From the NCBI GenBank assembly GCA_963702925.1, contig OY969771.1:3906001-3970000 (forward strand): a stretch of 64,000 nt of DNA. Direction: 5' to 3'. The notes below the pieces were generated by a model. That model saw only the letters and a list, made by a program, of their open reading frames with translations. It ran no database searches and was not told the origin of the DNA. Below, in pieces: positions 31,411-40,738 of the stretch. Source of the stretch: CAIKMD01 sp963702925 (GTDB lineage: Bacteria; Pseudomonadota; Alphaproteobacteria; ATCC43930; CGMCC-115725). Position 1 is the stretch's first letter, and each line of letters begins with the position of its first letter. The translations under genes and the position numbers were made by a program.

Positions 31411-32604
31411 ATGTCTCGAGAGAAAAATCTGGCGGTCGTCGCCGGGTTGTGCGGCGTGTTCGGCATCGCGGGCTGGGCGTTCTACGTCATTGCCTTCGCG
31501 GGCGAGCGCGGCGAAGACTGGATGGTCTATTACAACGCGGTCCGCGCCTATTTCGACGGAAACCTTTCCGCTGTCTATGACGGCGGGAAGCTGACCGCGT
31601 TGATGAATGCGCGTTTTGCCGATTGGCTGGCGCATCCGTTGCCGCTGCATCCCTGGCTTTATCCGCCGCATTATCTGCTCTTTCTGCTGCCATTCGGTCT
31701 GTTGCCGTTTGCGCCTGCGGGCTTGCTGTTTCTTGGGTTGAGTTTTGCCGGCCTCGTCGCGGCGCTGAGTCTCTTTGCCGCGCGCGGCGAGCGGCGCTTG
31801 ATCCAAGCGCTGTCCTTGGCGCTGTGCCCGGCGAGCGCGATTACCGTGTGCCTCGGGCAGAACACGTTTCTCACTTGCGCGCTGATGGTGGGCGGCTTCG
31901 GCCTGGTGCCGCGACGTCCGGTGCTCGGCGGCGCGTTGCTCGGGCTTGTCACCTACAAGCCGCAATTCTGGCTGCTCGTGCCGGTGGCGCTTCTGGCCGA
32001 GCGCCAGTGGAAAGCCTTGGCGGCGGCGCTCGGTGCGGCGGCACTGGCGGCGCTAGCAAGCTTCGCGGTTTTCGGCTTCGCGCCGTGGCATGATTGGTTC
32101 GATCTGATGACCGCGCCGAGCGCGGTTTACGAGCAATGGCGCGTGATCGCGCGCCTCAACGGGCAGAGCATTTATACTTACGCCGCGTTGCTCGGCGCAT
32201 CGGTGCCGCTCGCTAACGCGATCCAGGCCGCCGCTACCTTGTTCGCCGCGGCGGCGGTGTGGTGGTGCTATCGGCGGCCAATGGCAAAGGATTTGCGGCT
32301 CGCCGTGCTGCTCGCCGCGACCATGCTGGCGGCGCCGCACATCATCGATTACGACGCGGTGATGCTCGGCATCGCCGCGAGCTTGTTCTTTCTGCGCGGC
32401 CTCGATGACGGGTTCAGCTTCGGCGATCTGCCGATCGCGGTGCTGGCTTGGCTCAGCCCGCTGATCAATCCGCCGACCGTGTTCGTCGCCGGCTTCGTCA
32501 CGCCGCTCTTGATCCTGCTGTTCATCGCCGCCGTGATGCGGCGCGGCCGCGTTCTGCCCTTGCCGCGCCGCGAAGGCGCAGCGCTGGGCGCGACGCTGCA
32601 ATGA
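31411..32604 (+). CDS. GT87-family (DUF2029) membrane glycosyltransferase, copy 2
   Basis: 397 residues, paralogous to the preceding gene: DWMVYYNAVRAYFDGNLSAVYDG, LVTYKPQFWLLVP and RLNGQSIYTY correspond to the same positions in copy 1, but the proteins are well diverged elsewhere. About ten helices. It ends in ATGA overlap with the next gene, so the two are translationally coupled. The product probably acts with its neighbours in building one glycan. Confidence 0.8.
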   Translation: MSREKNLAVVAGLCGVFGIAGWAFYVIAFAGERGEDWMVYYNAVRAYFDGNLSAVYDGGKLTALMNARFADWLAHPLPLHPWLYPPHYLLFLLPFGLLPFAPAGLLFLGLSFAGLVAALSLFAARGERRLIQALSLALCPASAITVCLGQNTFLTCALMVGGFGLVPRRPVLGGALLGLVTYKPQFWLLVPVALLAERQWKALAAALGAAALAALASFAVFGFAPWHDWFDLMTAPSAVYEQWRVIARLNGQSIYTYAALLGASVPLANAIQAAATLFAAAAVWWCYRRPMAKDLRLAVLLAATMLAAPHIIDYDAVMLGIAASLFFLRGLDDGFSFGDLPIAVLAWLSPLINPPTVFVAGFVTPLLILLFIAAVMRRGRVLPLPRREGAALGATLQ

Positions 32605-33902
32605 CGCCGGGGCTCGCTGTGCCTGTGGCCACGCCGGCAGCCTCTTTCGCAACGGCTTTATGGCGCCGCCGCTGGGCGATCGGGTTCGTGGTCGCGCTTA
32701 CGCTGGGCGCGGTGTTTCGCCTGATCTGGCTCGCCGATATGGAATACAAAAGCGACGAGGCGTGGACCTTTGCCCATGTCCAAAGCTTCTGGCAAAGCCA
32801 CGCGCTCGCCTGGACCGGCATGAATTCGAGCGCCGGCTTGCCCAATGCCGGGTTGAGCCTGTGGCTGTTCATCGCCCTTGGCGCGTTTCTGCCGAGCGGG
32901 GATCCGCTTGCCTTGGCGCGCGCGGTGCAGCTGATCAATGTCGCCGCGATCCTGCTGCTTGCGCTCTTTGCCTATCGGCGGGTCGAGCGTTCCGAGCGCG
33001 AAGCCTGGCTTTGGGCGACGGCGTTGGTCGCGGTCAATCCGCTCGCTGTGTTGTTCAGCCGCAAAATCTGGCCGCCCGAGTTGCTGCCGCTGTTTACCGT
33101 CGCCATGCTCGCCGCCTGGTGGCAGCGCGAGCGCTGGTGGGGCGCGTTTTGCTGGGGATTGGTCGGCATGCTGCTCGGCCAGATTCAGCTTGCGGGATTT
33201 TTCTTCGCCGCGTCGTTTGTTGCGTGCAGCGCGCTCTTCGCGCGCAGCTCTGTGCGTTGGTCGGGTTTTCTTTGTGGCAGCGTTTTGGGCGCGCTGCCGG
33301 CTTTGCCTTGGCTGCTGGCCGTGGCCGCGAGCCATGACGGGATGAGCCAAGCCGCGCTTGGCAATCTCGTCACGTCGTTCTTCGCCGATTGGTTCTCGCT
33401 CGCGCTCGGGCTCGATCTGCCTTACGCGCTGGGTGGCGATTTCGGACATTTCCTCGCGGAGCCTTTCTATCTGGCGGCCGGATTGCTTGCCGCGATCGTC
33501 GCGATCTTTGCGATCCTGGTCTATCGCTTCTGCCGGCGTCTTATGCTGGCGCCGAAGCCGACCTTGGCGCGATTGTTCGACAAGAGCTCGCCGACGGCGC
33601 TGGTGCTCATAGCGGCTTTCCTAGGCTTCGGCGTTTTGCTCGCGGCAACGCTGCGGCCGTTTTATTTGCATTACCTGATCGTCGCCTTCGCGCTGCCGGC
33701 ACTGTCGCTCGCCTGGATCGCGCGCGCGGGATCGCGCGAGGCTCCCGGCTCGATCGCGCTCGGCCGTGTGCTGCTCGCGCTTCTCGTCTTGGCGCAAGCC
33801 GGGGTGACGTTGCTTTTCCTCGGCTTCATTCACGACACGCAAGTTATCGCCGGCGATTACGGCACGGCCTATCGCGCGCAGGGCATCGAGCGCGCGCCTT
33901 AA
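32601..33902 (+). CDS. GT39-like membrane glycosyltransferase
   Basis: 433 residues from the ATG at 32601, which overlaps the preceding stop codon. About ten to eleven helices. The first periplasmic loop has MEYKSDEAWTF, the acidic pair expected at the catalytic site of GT-C enzymes of the ArnT/PMT type. Such enzymes use polyprenyl-phosphate sugars. The low overall signature means the family call is by layout only. It converges on the GT22-like gene with 22 bp between stops. Confidence 0.65.
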   Translation: MTPGLAVPVATPAASFATALWRRRWAIGFVVALTLGAVFRLIWLADMEYKSDEAWTFAHVQSFWQSHALAWTGMNSSAGLPNAGLSLWLFIALGAFLPSGDPLALARAVQLINVAAILLLALFAYRRVERSEREAWLWATALVAVNPLAVLFSRKIWPPELLPLFTVAMLAAWWQRERWWGAFCWGLVGMLLGQIQLAGFFFAASFVACSALFARSSVRWSGFLCGSVLGALPALPWLLAVAASHDGMSQAALGNLVTSFFADWFSLALGLDLPYALGGDFGHFLAEPFYLAAGLLAAIVAIFAILVYRFCRRLMLAPKPTLARLFDKSSPTALVLIAAFLGFGVLLAATLRPFYLHYLIVAFALPALSLAWIARAGSREAPGSIALGRVLLALLVLAQAGVTLLFLGFIHDTQVIAGDYGTAYRAQGIERAP

Positions 33903-33924
33903 GCCGCAAACCGCCGGCTTCGGA

Positions 33925-35397
33925 TCAATCGCTCGCGAGACGCGGTGGCTCGAAAATCGGCGCTGGCGCGATGGGCGCGCAAGAACCCGGCCGCCGACCC
34001 ACGCAAATCGCGCCAAAACAGCGCAACTTCGCGAAGCCGGGAGGAAGGGATTCCGGCGTGAGCAGGATGTTGGCGCCGGCAAGATCGCGTGCCAATTCGC
34101 GTGGCGTGTTGTCCCAATAGAAAGGTGCCATACGATGGAAATAGGCATAACCGCCATAAGTTCGGTAGGCGCCGATGCCGCACACGGCATCGAGACCCGA
34201 GACGTATGAAGCGGCGCGCACGACGTCGTGTCCCCCGTGCCAGAGCGCGGCCATATTCTTGGAGCCGGCGCAGCCCAAGCTCAGCAACGCGGCGAACGTC
34301 ACAGTGGTGATTCCACCGCCGAGCCGAGAGAGCCGCAGCCGGATGGTCAGCACCGCGCCGAGCTGCGCGAGCCCAATGCCGGCGGCGAGCAACAGCAACA
34401 GCAGCGCCGGATAAATGAAGCGGTATTCCTTGTGCGGAACGAGGGAGTGCGTGACGACGATGATTCCCGCCACGGTGAGGGGCAGCGGCAATCGCCAGCC
34501 GCCGATCGCGATGAGGACGAGGAGGGCGGGAAAGGCCCAGCCCCAATTCTCGACCAGCGTCAAGAGATAGTAGGACCAAGGCTCGGTGCCAAAGCTCGAG
34601 GCGATGCCGTAGACGGTGTTGTAGGTGAAGTAGAGCCACAAGGATTGAAAGGGACGGCCCCAGGTCAGCGCATCGAGCAGGCCCGCAAGCCCGAAAGCCA
34701 AAAGACAACCGCCGAGCAGGGGCAGCACCGCCGTGGCCGATCTCCGCATCCGCCGTCCTTCGATCGTCCGCCAGATAAGAATGACGGCGAGCGCCGGCGC
34801 AAGCTGCAGGCGCAGAATTGTGCTGATACCCAAGAGCAAACCGGCCGCGAAGCCGCGCGGGCCTGTCGTCTCGTCGGGCGGGGTATCGATGAGGTAAAGC
34901 GCGAGGACCAGCAAGGGTGCAGCGACGCATTCGCTGAGCGAACGACCGCCGAAATAGACGAGCTCCGGCCAAAGCGCCGGCAAAGCGGCGGCGACGATCC
35001 CGCCCCAAAGCCCGAAAGCGCGCTGGCCCCAGAGAAAGGCGCAAACTGTGCTCGTTGCGGCCAAAGCCGCGAGAGCGACATAGACGGTGCCAAGGTAATA
35101 GGCCGGGCTGTCCTTGAGCTGGTCGCCGAGCCACATGAAGGCGGCAAGCGTTCCTGGTAACAGCCAAGACCGTGCGCCGACCATGAACTCCCACGGGACT
35201 TCGCCATAGCCGAAGACGAGGCGATGCGCCTGCTCCAGGGATTGGAACAGCTCGTCCGGATGATTCAGCCCGGGAAAGACCACGGTCGGCAGCAAGCGCA
35301 AGGCGAAGGCGACGAGAAAGATCGCCGCGAGCGGAAGCCGCTTGCGCCACACCGTCGATCCTGGCGTCGTAACGACGTCGGTGAAGGCGTTAACCAT
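33925..35397 (-). CDS. GT22-like (ALG9/PIG-B type) membrane mannosyltransferase
   Basis: 490 residues with about eleven helices. Two GT22 hallmarks are present: HPDELFQSLEQAHRLVFGYG with WEF in the first loop, and HKEYRFIYPALLLL near residue 320, the bacterial counterpart of the HKEERF motif of eukaryotic ALG9/ALG12/PIG-B mannosyltransferases. The family uses dolichyl- or polyprenyl-phosphate mannose. It is the fourth GT-C enzyme in a row, on the opposite strand to the other three. Confidence 0.75.
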   Translation of the reverse strand: MVNAFTDVVTTPGSTVWRKRLPLAAIFLVAFALRLLPTVVFPGLNHPDELFQSLEQAHRLVFGYGEVPWEFMVGARSWLLPGTLAAFMWLGDQLKDSPAYYLGTVYVALAALAATSTVCAFLWGQRAFGLWGGIVAAALPALWPELVYFGGRSLSECVAAPLLVLALYLIDTPPDETTGPRGFAAGLLLGISTILRLQLAPALAVILIWRTIEGRRMRRSATAVLPLLGGCLLAFGLAGLLDALTWGRPFQSLWLYFTYNTVYGIASSFGTEPWSYYLLTLVENWGWAFPALLVLIAIGGWRLPLPLTVAGIIVVTHSLVPHKEYRFIYPALLLLLLAAGIGLAQLGAVLTIRLRLSRLGGGITTVTFAALLSLGCAGSKNMAALWHGGHDVVRAASYVSGLDAVCGIGAYRTYGGYAYFHRMAPFYWDNTPRELARDLAGANILLTPESLPPGFAKLRCFGAICVGRRPGSCAPIAPAPIFEPPRLASD

Positions 35398-35529
35398 GCG
35401 CCGTAGTATTGCGCCAACAGATTAATCGCCCGTATGCATAGACGCCGGAAATGCGGGCAAGAAGTGGGGCGCAGAGGCGACAAAACCGCAATAGGTTCGG
35501 CGCGACCCTCATGCTAAGGCTGCGCCCCC

Positions 35530-36762
35530 ATGTTTTCCTCATCCGCCTCGTCGCTTCCCGCCGCCTTTAAACGCCTCGCCTGGTCCAATCTCGCGGCGCA
35601 ATCCGCCGAGCAGATCGGGCTTGCCGCCGCGCCCATCGTCGCGGTGCTGCTGCTCAATGCGCGCGAGGCCGAGACCGGACTGCTGCAGACGGCGCAGACT
35701 TTGCCGTTTTTGTTGTTCTCGTTTCCGTTCGGCGTGCTGGCCGATCGCACCTCGCGCCGCCGGCTGATGGCCTGCGCCGAGGCGGTACGCGCGCTTTCCT
35801 TGCTGGCGATTCTCGCGCTGCTGTCGGCGGGCGCGCTCAACCTCGCGGTCCTTGCGTTGCTCGGATTCCTCGGCGCGTCCGGCACGGTCGCTTACGGCGT
35901 CACCGCGCCCTCGCTGGTACCGGCGCTGGTGCCGCGCGAAGGGTTGGGCGCCGCCAATGCGCGGCTCGAAGTGGCGCGTACCACCGCCTTCATCGCCGGG
36001 CCGGCGGTTGCCGGCGCGCTGATCAGCTGGACCGGCGCGGGCACCGCCTTTGCGCTCGCCGCCGCTTTGTCTTGCGGCGCGGTGCTGCTGTTCCTTGGGC
36101 TCGACGAGCCGCCGCGTCCGGCACTGCCGCCGCGGCACATCCTGCACGATCTGATCGAAGGCGCGAGCTTTGTCTTCGGGCATCATCTGTTGCGCCCGGT
36201 CTTGCTGGCGGCGGTGATTTTCAACACCTCGTTCTTCATCATGCAGGCGGTCTATGTGCCTTACGCCGTGCATCGGCTCGGCCTCTCGGCGTCGACCATC
36301 GGCATGACCCTCGCCGCGAACGGCGCCGGCCTGGTCTGCGGCGCGCTGCTGGCGCCGCGCGCGTCGCGCCTGCTGCGCTTCGGCACCTACATCGTCATCG
36401 GCCCGATCTCGGGCTTTGCCGCGGCGGCGCTGATGGCGCTCACCATCCTCGCGCCGTCGGGCGTGCTCGCGGGCTTCAGCTATTTCGTCATGGGCATCGG
36501 CCCGATGCTGTGGATCATCGGCACCGCCACGATGCGCCAGACGGTCGTGCCGCCGGCGCTGCTCGGCCGCGCCTCGGCGGTCAATCTCATGGCGACGCAA
36601 GGCTCGCGTCCTTTGGGCGCGGCGATCGGCGCGGTGCTGGGCGGCGCATTCGGGGCCGAGACCTGCCTCATCGTCTCGGCGCTCGGCTTTCTCGCCCAGG
36701 CGCTGATCGTCCTGGCATCGCCCTTGGCGCGGCTCGAGCGGCAACCGACACGCGACGATTAG
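35530..36762 (+). CDS. MFS transporter, EntS-like
   Basis: 410 residues with twelve predicted helices. The loop 2-3 signature FGVLADRTSRRRLM matches the MFS motif, and the overall pattern (FKRLAWSNLAAQSAEQIGLAA, ALVPREGLGAANARLEVARTTAFIAGPAVAG) is that of the EntS/MFS_3 exporter group, some of which export siderophores or drugs. Substrate not determinable. It stands alone between the GT genes and an ABC binding-protein gene. Confidence 0.85.
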   Translation: MFSSSASSLPAAFKRLAWSNLAAQSAEQIGLAAAPIVAVLLLNAREAETGLLQTAQTLPFLLFSFPFGVLADRTSRRRLMACAEAVRALSLLAILALLSAGALNLAVLALLGFLGASGTVAYGVTAPSLVPALVPREGLGAANARLEVARTTAFIAGPAVAGALISWTGAGTAFALAAALSCGAVLLFLGLDEPPRPALPPRHILHDLIEGASFVFGHHLLRPVLLAAVIFNTSFFIMQAVYVPYAVHRLGLSASTIGMTLAANGAGLVCGALLAPRASRLLRFGTYIVIGPISGFAAAALMALTILAPSGVLAGFSYFVMGIGPMLWIIGTATMRQTVVPPALLGRASAVNLMATQGSRPLGAAIGAVLGGAFGAETCLIVSALGFLAQALIVLASPLARLERQPTRDD

Positions 36763-36833
36763 AAGCGGTATTGCGGACCGCCGGAACTGCGCTAAAAAGA
36801 CCATAAGAACGGCAATAAAAGGGGAGGGTAGGC

Positions 36834-37811
36834 ATGGCGCGAAGCGGCATGCGACGACGGTTATTCTTATGCGCGGCGCTGGCTGCCGGCGCGGTCGTCG
36901 CGACTTACGCCCAAGCAGCGAACAAACTGTCGGTCGGCAAGCCGCAAAGCGAAGTGTTTTCCTTCGTGCCGCTCGATGTCGGAATTGAAGAGGGCATTTT
37001 CGCCAAGCACGGGCTCGACGTCCAAAGCCTCGACCTCGGCGGCGCGGCCAAGCAGCAGCAGGCGCTTGCCGCGGGCGCGATCGACATCGGCCTCGGTTCC
37101 GGTCCCGCCTTGTCCTTCATCGCCAAGGGCGCGCCGCAACTCGGCGTCGCCGCGATGGCGGGGCGGCCGTTGATCATGACCTTGATCGTCAAACAGGACG
37201 GGCCGATCAAGAATGTCGCCGATTTGAAGGGCAAGACCATTTCGATCTCGTCGCCGGGCGGCGTGCCGGAATGGCTGGTGCGCGAGCTGTCGCGACAGCA
37301 GGGCTGGGGCCCCGACGGCATGAAGCTGGTCGGCCTCGGCACGGATTCCGCGCAGGTCGCGGCCTTGCGCACGGATCAGGTGGACGGCATGCCGAACGAT
37401 ATCGGCATTGCGAGCCGGCTGGAGCAGGAGGGCGTCGCGCGCATCCTGGTGCATTTCGGCGACATCGTGCCGAATTTCATTCTGCATGTGATCTTTGCCA
37501 ATGATCAGGTGATCGCGTCGCGTCCCGACGATCTGCGCCAATTCCTTGCCGGCTGGTTCGATACGATCGCCTTCATGCGCGGCAACCGCAGCGAATCCGT
37601 GCGCATCGCCGCGCGCGTGACGAACGTCTCGCCGGACATTGCCGGCCGGGTCTATGATGCGGTCATGCCGATGTTCTCCGACACGGGCCGGTTCGACCCC
37701 AAGGCCTTGGCTATCCTGGCACATTCCTTCGTCGAGCTGGGCCTCTTGCCGACCGAGCCAGATATGAGCAAGCTCTATACCGAGAAGTTCCTGCCCGCTG
37801 CGGCGCAATGA
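36834..37811 (+). CDS. orphan ABC transporter binding protein (NMT1/SsuA-like)
   Basis: 325 residues with a signal peptide (AQA/ANK near residue 25) and a type II periplasmic-binding fold of the nitrate/sulfonate/taurine group: IEEGIFAKHGLDVQ, AAGAIDIGLGSGPA and LKGKTISISSPGG. No ABC permease or ATPase is near. It is 46 bp upstream of an amidohydrolase on the same strand, so it may deliver or sense that enzyme's substrate or a related organic compound. The ligand is not known. Confidence 0.82.
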   Translation: MARSGMRRRLFLCAALAAGAVVATYAQAANKLSVGKPQSEVFSFVPLDVGIEEGIFAKHGLDVQSLDLGGAAKQQQALAAGAIDIGLGSGPALSFIAKGAPQLGVAAMAGRPLIMTLIVKQDGPIKNVADLKGKTISISSPGGVPEWLVRELSRQQGWGPDGMKLVGLGTDSAQVAALRTDQVDGMPNDIGIASRLEQEGVARILVHFGDIVPNFILHVIFANDQVIASRPDDLRQFLAGWFDTIAFMRGNRSESVRIAARVTNVSPDIAGRVYDAVMPMFSDTGRFDPKALAILAHSFVELGLLPTEPDMSKLYTEKFLPAAAQ

Positions 37812-37857
37812 AGGCGGCCGCCGATGCCGCCGAGAAGACCAACCAAGGGGAAGACGC

Positions 37858-39084
37858 ATGGATAGTCTCGATACCAGTTTCCGCGATCTCTCGGTCGAGG
37901 AATTCGACACCACGACCTTGCTGAAGAACGCGGCGCAACAAGCGATCCAGCGGCGCTATGAGGATTTCTTCATCGTCGATGTCGACGGCCATCATTACGA
38001 GACCGAATCCTTCGCCCAGATCTGCCAATTCATCGAAGACCCGGTCATGCGTGACCAGGCGAAGTATCAAGGCTTCGGCGGCGCCGGCATCACCGGCGGC
38101 GGCAATTATCAGCCGCTGGGCGGGCGGGTCACGCGTTATCCCGGCCGGCGCAAGGAGAAGACGCCGGCGGGAGTCCATCGCGACGTCGCGATGACACGGC
38201 GCTGGATGGATGCGATCGGGATCGACGTGCTGTGTCTTTTCCCGACGCCGATGCTGGGCTTGGGCTTCACGCCGCGGGTCGAGGTCGAGGTCGCGCTGGC
38301 GCGCGCCTATAATCGCTGGCTCGTCGAGACCGTTCTGGCGGAGGAGCCGCGCATCAAATGCTCGCTCTATCTGCCGATGAACGATCCCGAAGCGGCTTAC
38401 AAGGTCGTGGAGGATTTCGCCGGCAAGAAAGGCGTGATCGGCTTTACAGTCTGCACCGCGCGGCACAAGGCGCTTTACGACAACGCCTATATGAAGACCT
38501 ATGCCGCGATCGAAGAGCGCGGCCTGCCCTTGGTCTTCCACAGCCAGTTCGGCGGCGCGAGCGACCAGAGCCTCAATTTGTGCAACCGTTTCATGGCGGC
38601 GCATGCGCTGGGCTTCAGCTGGTTCAACATTCTTCATTGCACCAACTGGCTGTGCAACGGCCTGCCCGAGCGCTTTCCCAAGCTCAAAACCATCTGGGTC
38701 GAAAGTGGTCTTGCGTGGATTCCTTTCCTCATGCAGCGTCTCGACAATGAATGGATGATGCGCAGCTCCGAGGTTCCGCTGTTGAAGCGCAAGCCGTCGG
38801 ATTACATGCGCGAGATGTACTACTCGACCCAGCCGATGGAGATGGTTGCCAATCGCGAAGCGCTCGAGCTCACCTTCAAGATGATCAATGCGGAAACGCA
38901 GCTCCTCTACGCGTCGGACTACCCGCATTGGGACATGGATTTGCCGAGCACGATCTACGATCTGCCGTTCTTGAGCGAGCAGGCCAAGCGCAACATTCTC
39001 GGCGGCAACGCCAAGCGCGTGTTCAACCTCGAGCCCGTGACCTCCGAGGTGAAACAGCGGCGCCTGGCGGCGCGGACCGCGTAA
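37858..39084 (+). CDS. amidohydrolase-2 family metal-dependent hydrolase/decarboxylase
   Basis: 408 residues. The N-terminal metal motif is in VDVDGHHYE, with downstream VFHSQFGG and ILHCTN histidines and a closing YASDYPHWD aspartate, the layout of the ACMSD-like TIM-barrel group. Members decarboxylate or hydrolyse aromatic and ring-cleavage acids. Co-direction with the binding protein suggests a small catabolic unit. The reaction cannot be specified. GGGGAAG precedes the ATG. Confidence 0.82.
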   Translation: MDSLDTSFRDLSVEEFDTTTLLKNAAQQAIQRRYEDFFIVDVDGHHYETESFAQICQFIEDPVMRDQAKYQGFGGAGITGGGNYQPLGGRVTRYPGRRKEKTPAGVHRDVAMTRRWMDAIGIDVLCLFPTPMLGLGFTPRVEVEVALARAYNRWLVETVLAEEPRIKCSLYLPMNDPEAAYKVVEDFAGKKGVIGFTVCTARHKALYDNAYMKTYAAIEERGLPLVFHSQFGGASDQSLNLCNRFMAAHALGFSWFNILHCTNWLCNGLPERFPKLKTIWVESGLAWIPFLMQRLDNEWMMRSSEVPLLKRKPSDYMREMYYSTQPMEMVANREALELTFKMINAETQLLYASDYPHWDMDLPSTIYDLPFLSEQAKRNILGGNAKRVFNLEPVTSEVKQRRLAARTA

Positions 39085-39223
39085 TCGAGCCGTGCCGGCG
39101 CCGCTTTTCCCGGTACTTTTTGTGATTGGCTTGACGAGGGCCGCCTTCGCGTGCCTCTAATACGGGTGAAGGCGTGAAGCGGCACGCTTCAACGATCAGC
39201 AAAGAAAATGAGGGCGTTGCCGC

Positions 39224-39610
39224 GTGGTTGTTGCCGGTCCGGAAGCAGGCGTGTTTCTCGTCGATGACGACGAGGTCGTGCGCGATTCATTCACGATGCT
39301 GCTCGATGCGCATGGTTTCACGGTCATGGCGTTCCCGTCCTGCAAGGATTTTCTCGATCATTGGGACGGCGCCGCCGGCAACTGTCTCATCCTCGACGTA
39401 CATATGGCCGGCATGAACGGCTTTGATTTGTTGAAGCTGCTGCGCGAGCGTCGCCATCCGATTCCGACCATCCTCATCAGCGGCGGCGCCGATGCGGCGA
39501 TGCGCAACGAAGCCGTCGCCTTGGGCGCGGTCACCTTGTTGCACAAGCCGGTGCCGTTTCCGGCTTTGCTCTCCGCGATCCATCAGGCGCTCGCACCCCG
39601 CACTCCGTAA
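39224..39610 (+). CDS. stand-alone receiver-domain response regulator (FixJ-type receiver)
   Basis: 128 residues from a GTG at 39224 with GAGGG about nine bases upstream. Receiver landmarks: acidic pair D14/D15, phospho-acceptor D58 in LILDVHM, S86 and K108 in LLHKPV. There is no output domain and no histidine kinase nearby. The GMNGFDLLKLL region resembles FixJ/NarL-type receivers. It may act as a phosphate sink or protein-interaction switch. Confidence 0.85.
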   Translation: MVVAGPEAGVFLVDDDEVVRDSFTMLLDAHGFTVMAFPSCKDFLDHWDGAAGNCLILDVHMAGMNGFDLLKLLRERRHPIPTILISGGADAAMRNEAVALGAVTLLHKPVPFPALLSAIHQALAPRTP

Positions 39611-39625
39611 CGGCGCGCCTGACGG

Positions 39626-40738
39626 TCAGCAGGTCTCGGTATCGGCGTGCGGGCTGAGGCTGTGGCGGTCGAAAGAGACGGTCTTCACCAATGCGAAGAC
39701 CGGCTTGCCGGGTGCGAGCTGTAATTCGCGCATGGCGCGCAAGGTGATGCGCGCGAGCAGCATGACCGGCTCGGCCGGCGTGCCGATATCGAGCTTCAGA
39801 TCGACCTGCGGGCCGCGCCCCGGCGCCACCTCGACCACGGTGCCGGCAAAGGCGTTGCGGATCGAAAGATGCGCCGGGCGTTCGGTCGCGAGCACCACGT
39901 CGCGCGCACGGATGCGAATGCGCAGATGCGTGCCAAGCGGCAGATCGACCTTGGTGACGCGCAGCCTCCCGCCCGGGAAAGCCAGCTCGCTGAGTCCGAA
40001 AGTCATGTCGTGGCCGCGCAGCACGGTGCGCAACACCGCGCCCGCTTCATAGCGACCGGTCAAAGGCCAGAGATCGAGCCGGCTAGTGAGCTCCTCGACC
40101 GCGCCGGTGGCGGCGACCTTGCCGTCGTCGAGCAGAACGAGCAGATCGGCGAGGCGGATGATCTCATCCATCTCGTGGCTGACATAAAAGACCGGCAGCT
40201 TCAACTCGTCGCGCAAGCGCTCGATGAAAGGCAGGATCTCGTCTTTGCGTTGCGCGTCGAGCGAGGCTAGCGGCTCGTCCATCAGCAAGAGGCGCGGGCT
40301 TGCCAAGAGCGCGCGGCCGATCGCCACGCGCTGCTTTTCGCCGCCCGAGAGATCGGCCGGGCGGCGGTCGAGCAGATCCTCGATGCCGAGCAGCGCGACG
40401 ACGGCGTCGAAGCTCGGCCCGGTATCGCCGCGCTTGACGCCGTACAGCAAATTTCCGCGCACCGAATAATGCGGGAAGAGCCGCGCCTCCTGGAACACAT
40501 AGCCGAGGCGGCGACGCTCGGGCGGCAAGTCGATGCCGCGCGCCGCATCGAACAGCACCTCGCCGCCGACCGCGATGCGGCCGCGATCGGGCCGGGAGAG
40601 GCCGGCCAGCGCGTTGATCACGCTGGTTTTGCCCGTGCCCGAACGGCCGAACAAAGCGGTGATGCCGGAATCCGGCGCGGCGAAGCGGGTTGCGAGCGCA
40701 AAGCCGCCGAGCTGCTTCTCGATATCGATCTCGATCAA
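39626..40738 (-). CDS. modC: molybdate ABC transporter ATP-binding protein
   Basis: 370 residues from a TTG at 40738 that overlaps the modB stop (TTGA). Walker A GRSGTGKTS, signature LSGGEKQRVAIGRALL, Walker B LLLMDEPLASLD, and a C-terminal MOP/TOBE domain of the kind that binds molybdate (TKVDLPLGTHLRIRIRARDV). This domain order is specific to ModC. It energises molybdate uptake together with ModB. The ORF is open upstream into modB sequence, which is not part of this protein. Confidence 0.9.
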   Translation of the reverse strand: MIEIDIEKQLGGFALATRFAAPDSGITALFGRSGTGKTSVINALAGLSRPDRGRIAVGGEVLFDAARGIDLPPERRRLGYVFQEARLFPHYSVRGNLLYGVKRGDTGPSFDAVVALLGIEDLLDRRPADLSGGEKQRVAIGRALLASPRLLLMDEPLASLDAQRKDEILPFIERLRDELKLPVFYVSHEMDEIIRLADLLVLLDDGKVAATGAVEELTSRLDLWPLTGRYEAGAVLRTVLRGHDMTFGLSELAFPGGRLRVTKVDLPLGTHLRIRIRARDVVLATERPAHLSIRNAFAGTVVEVAPGRGPQVDLKLDIGTPAEPVMLLARITLRAMRELQLAPGKPVFALVKTVSFDRHSLSPHADTETC

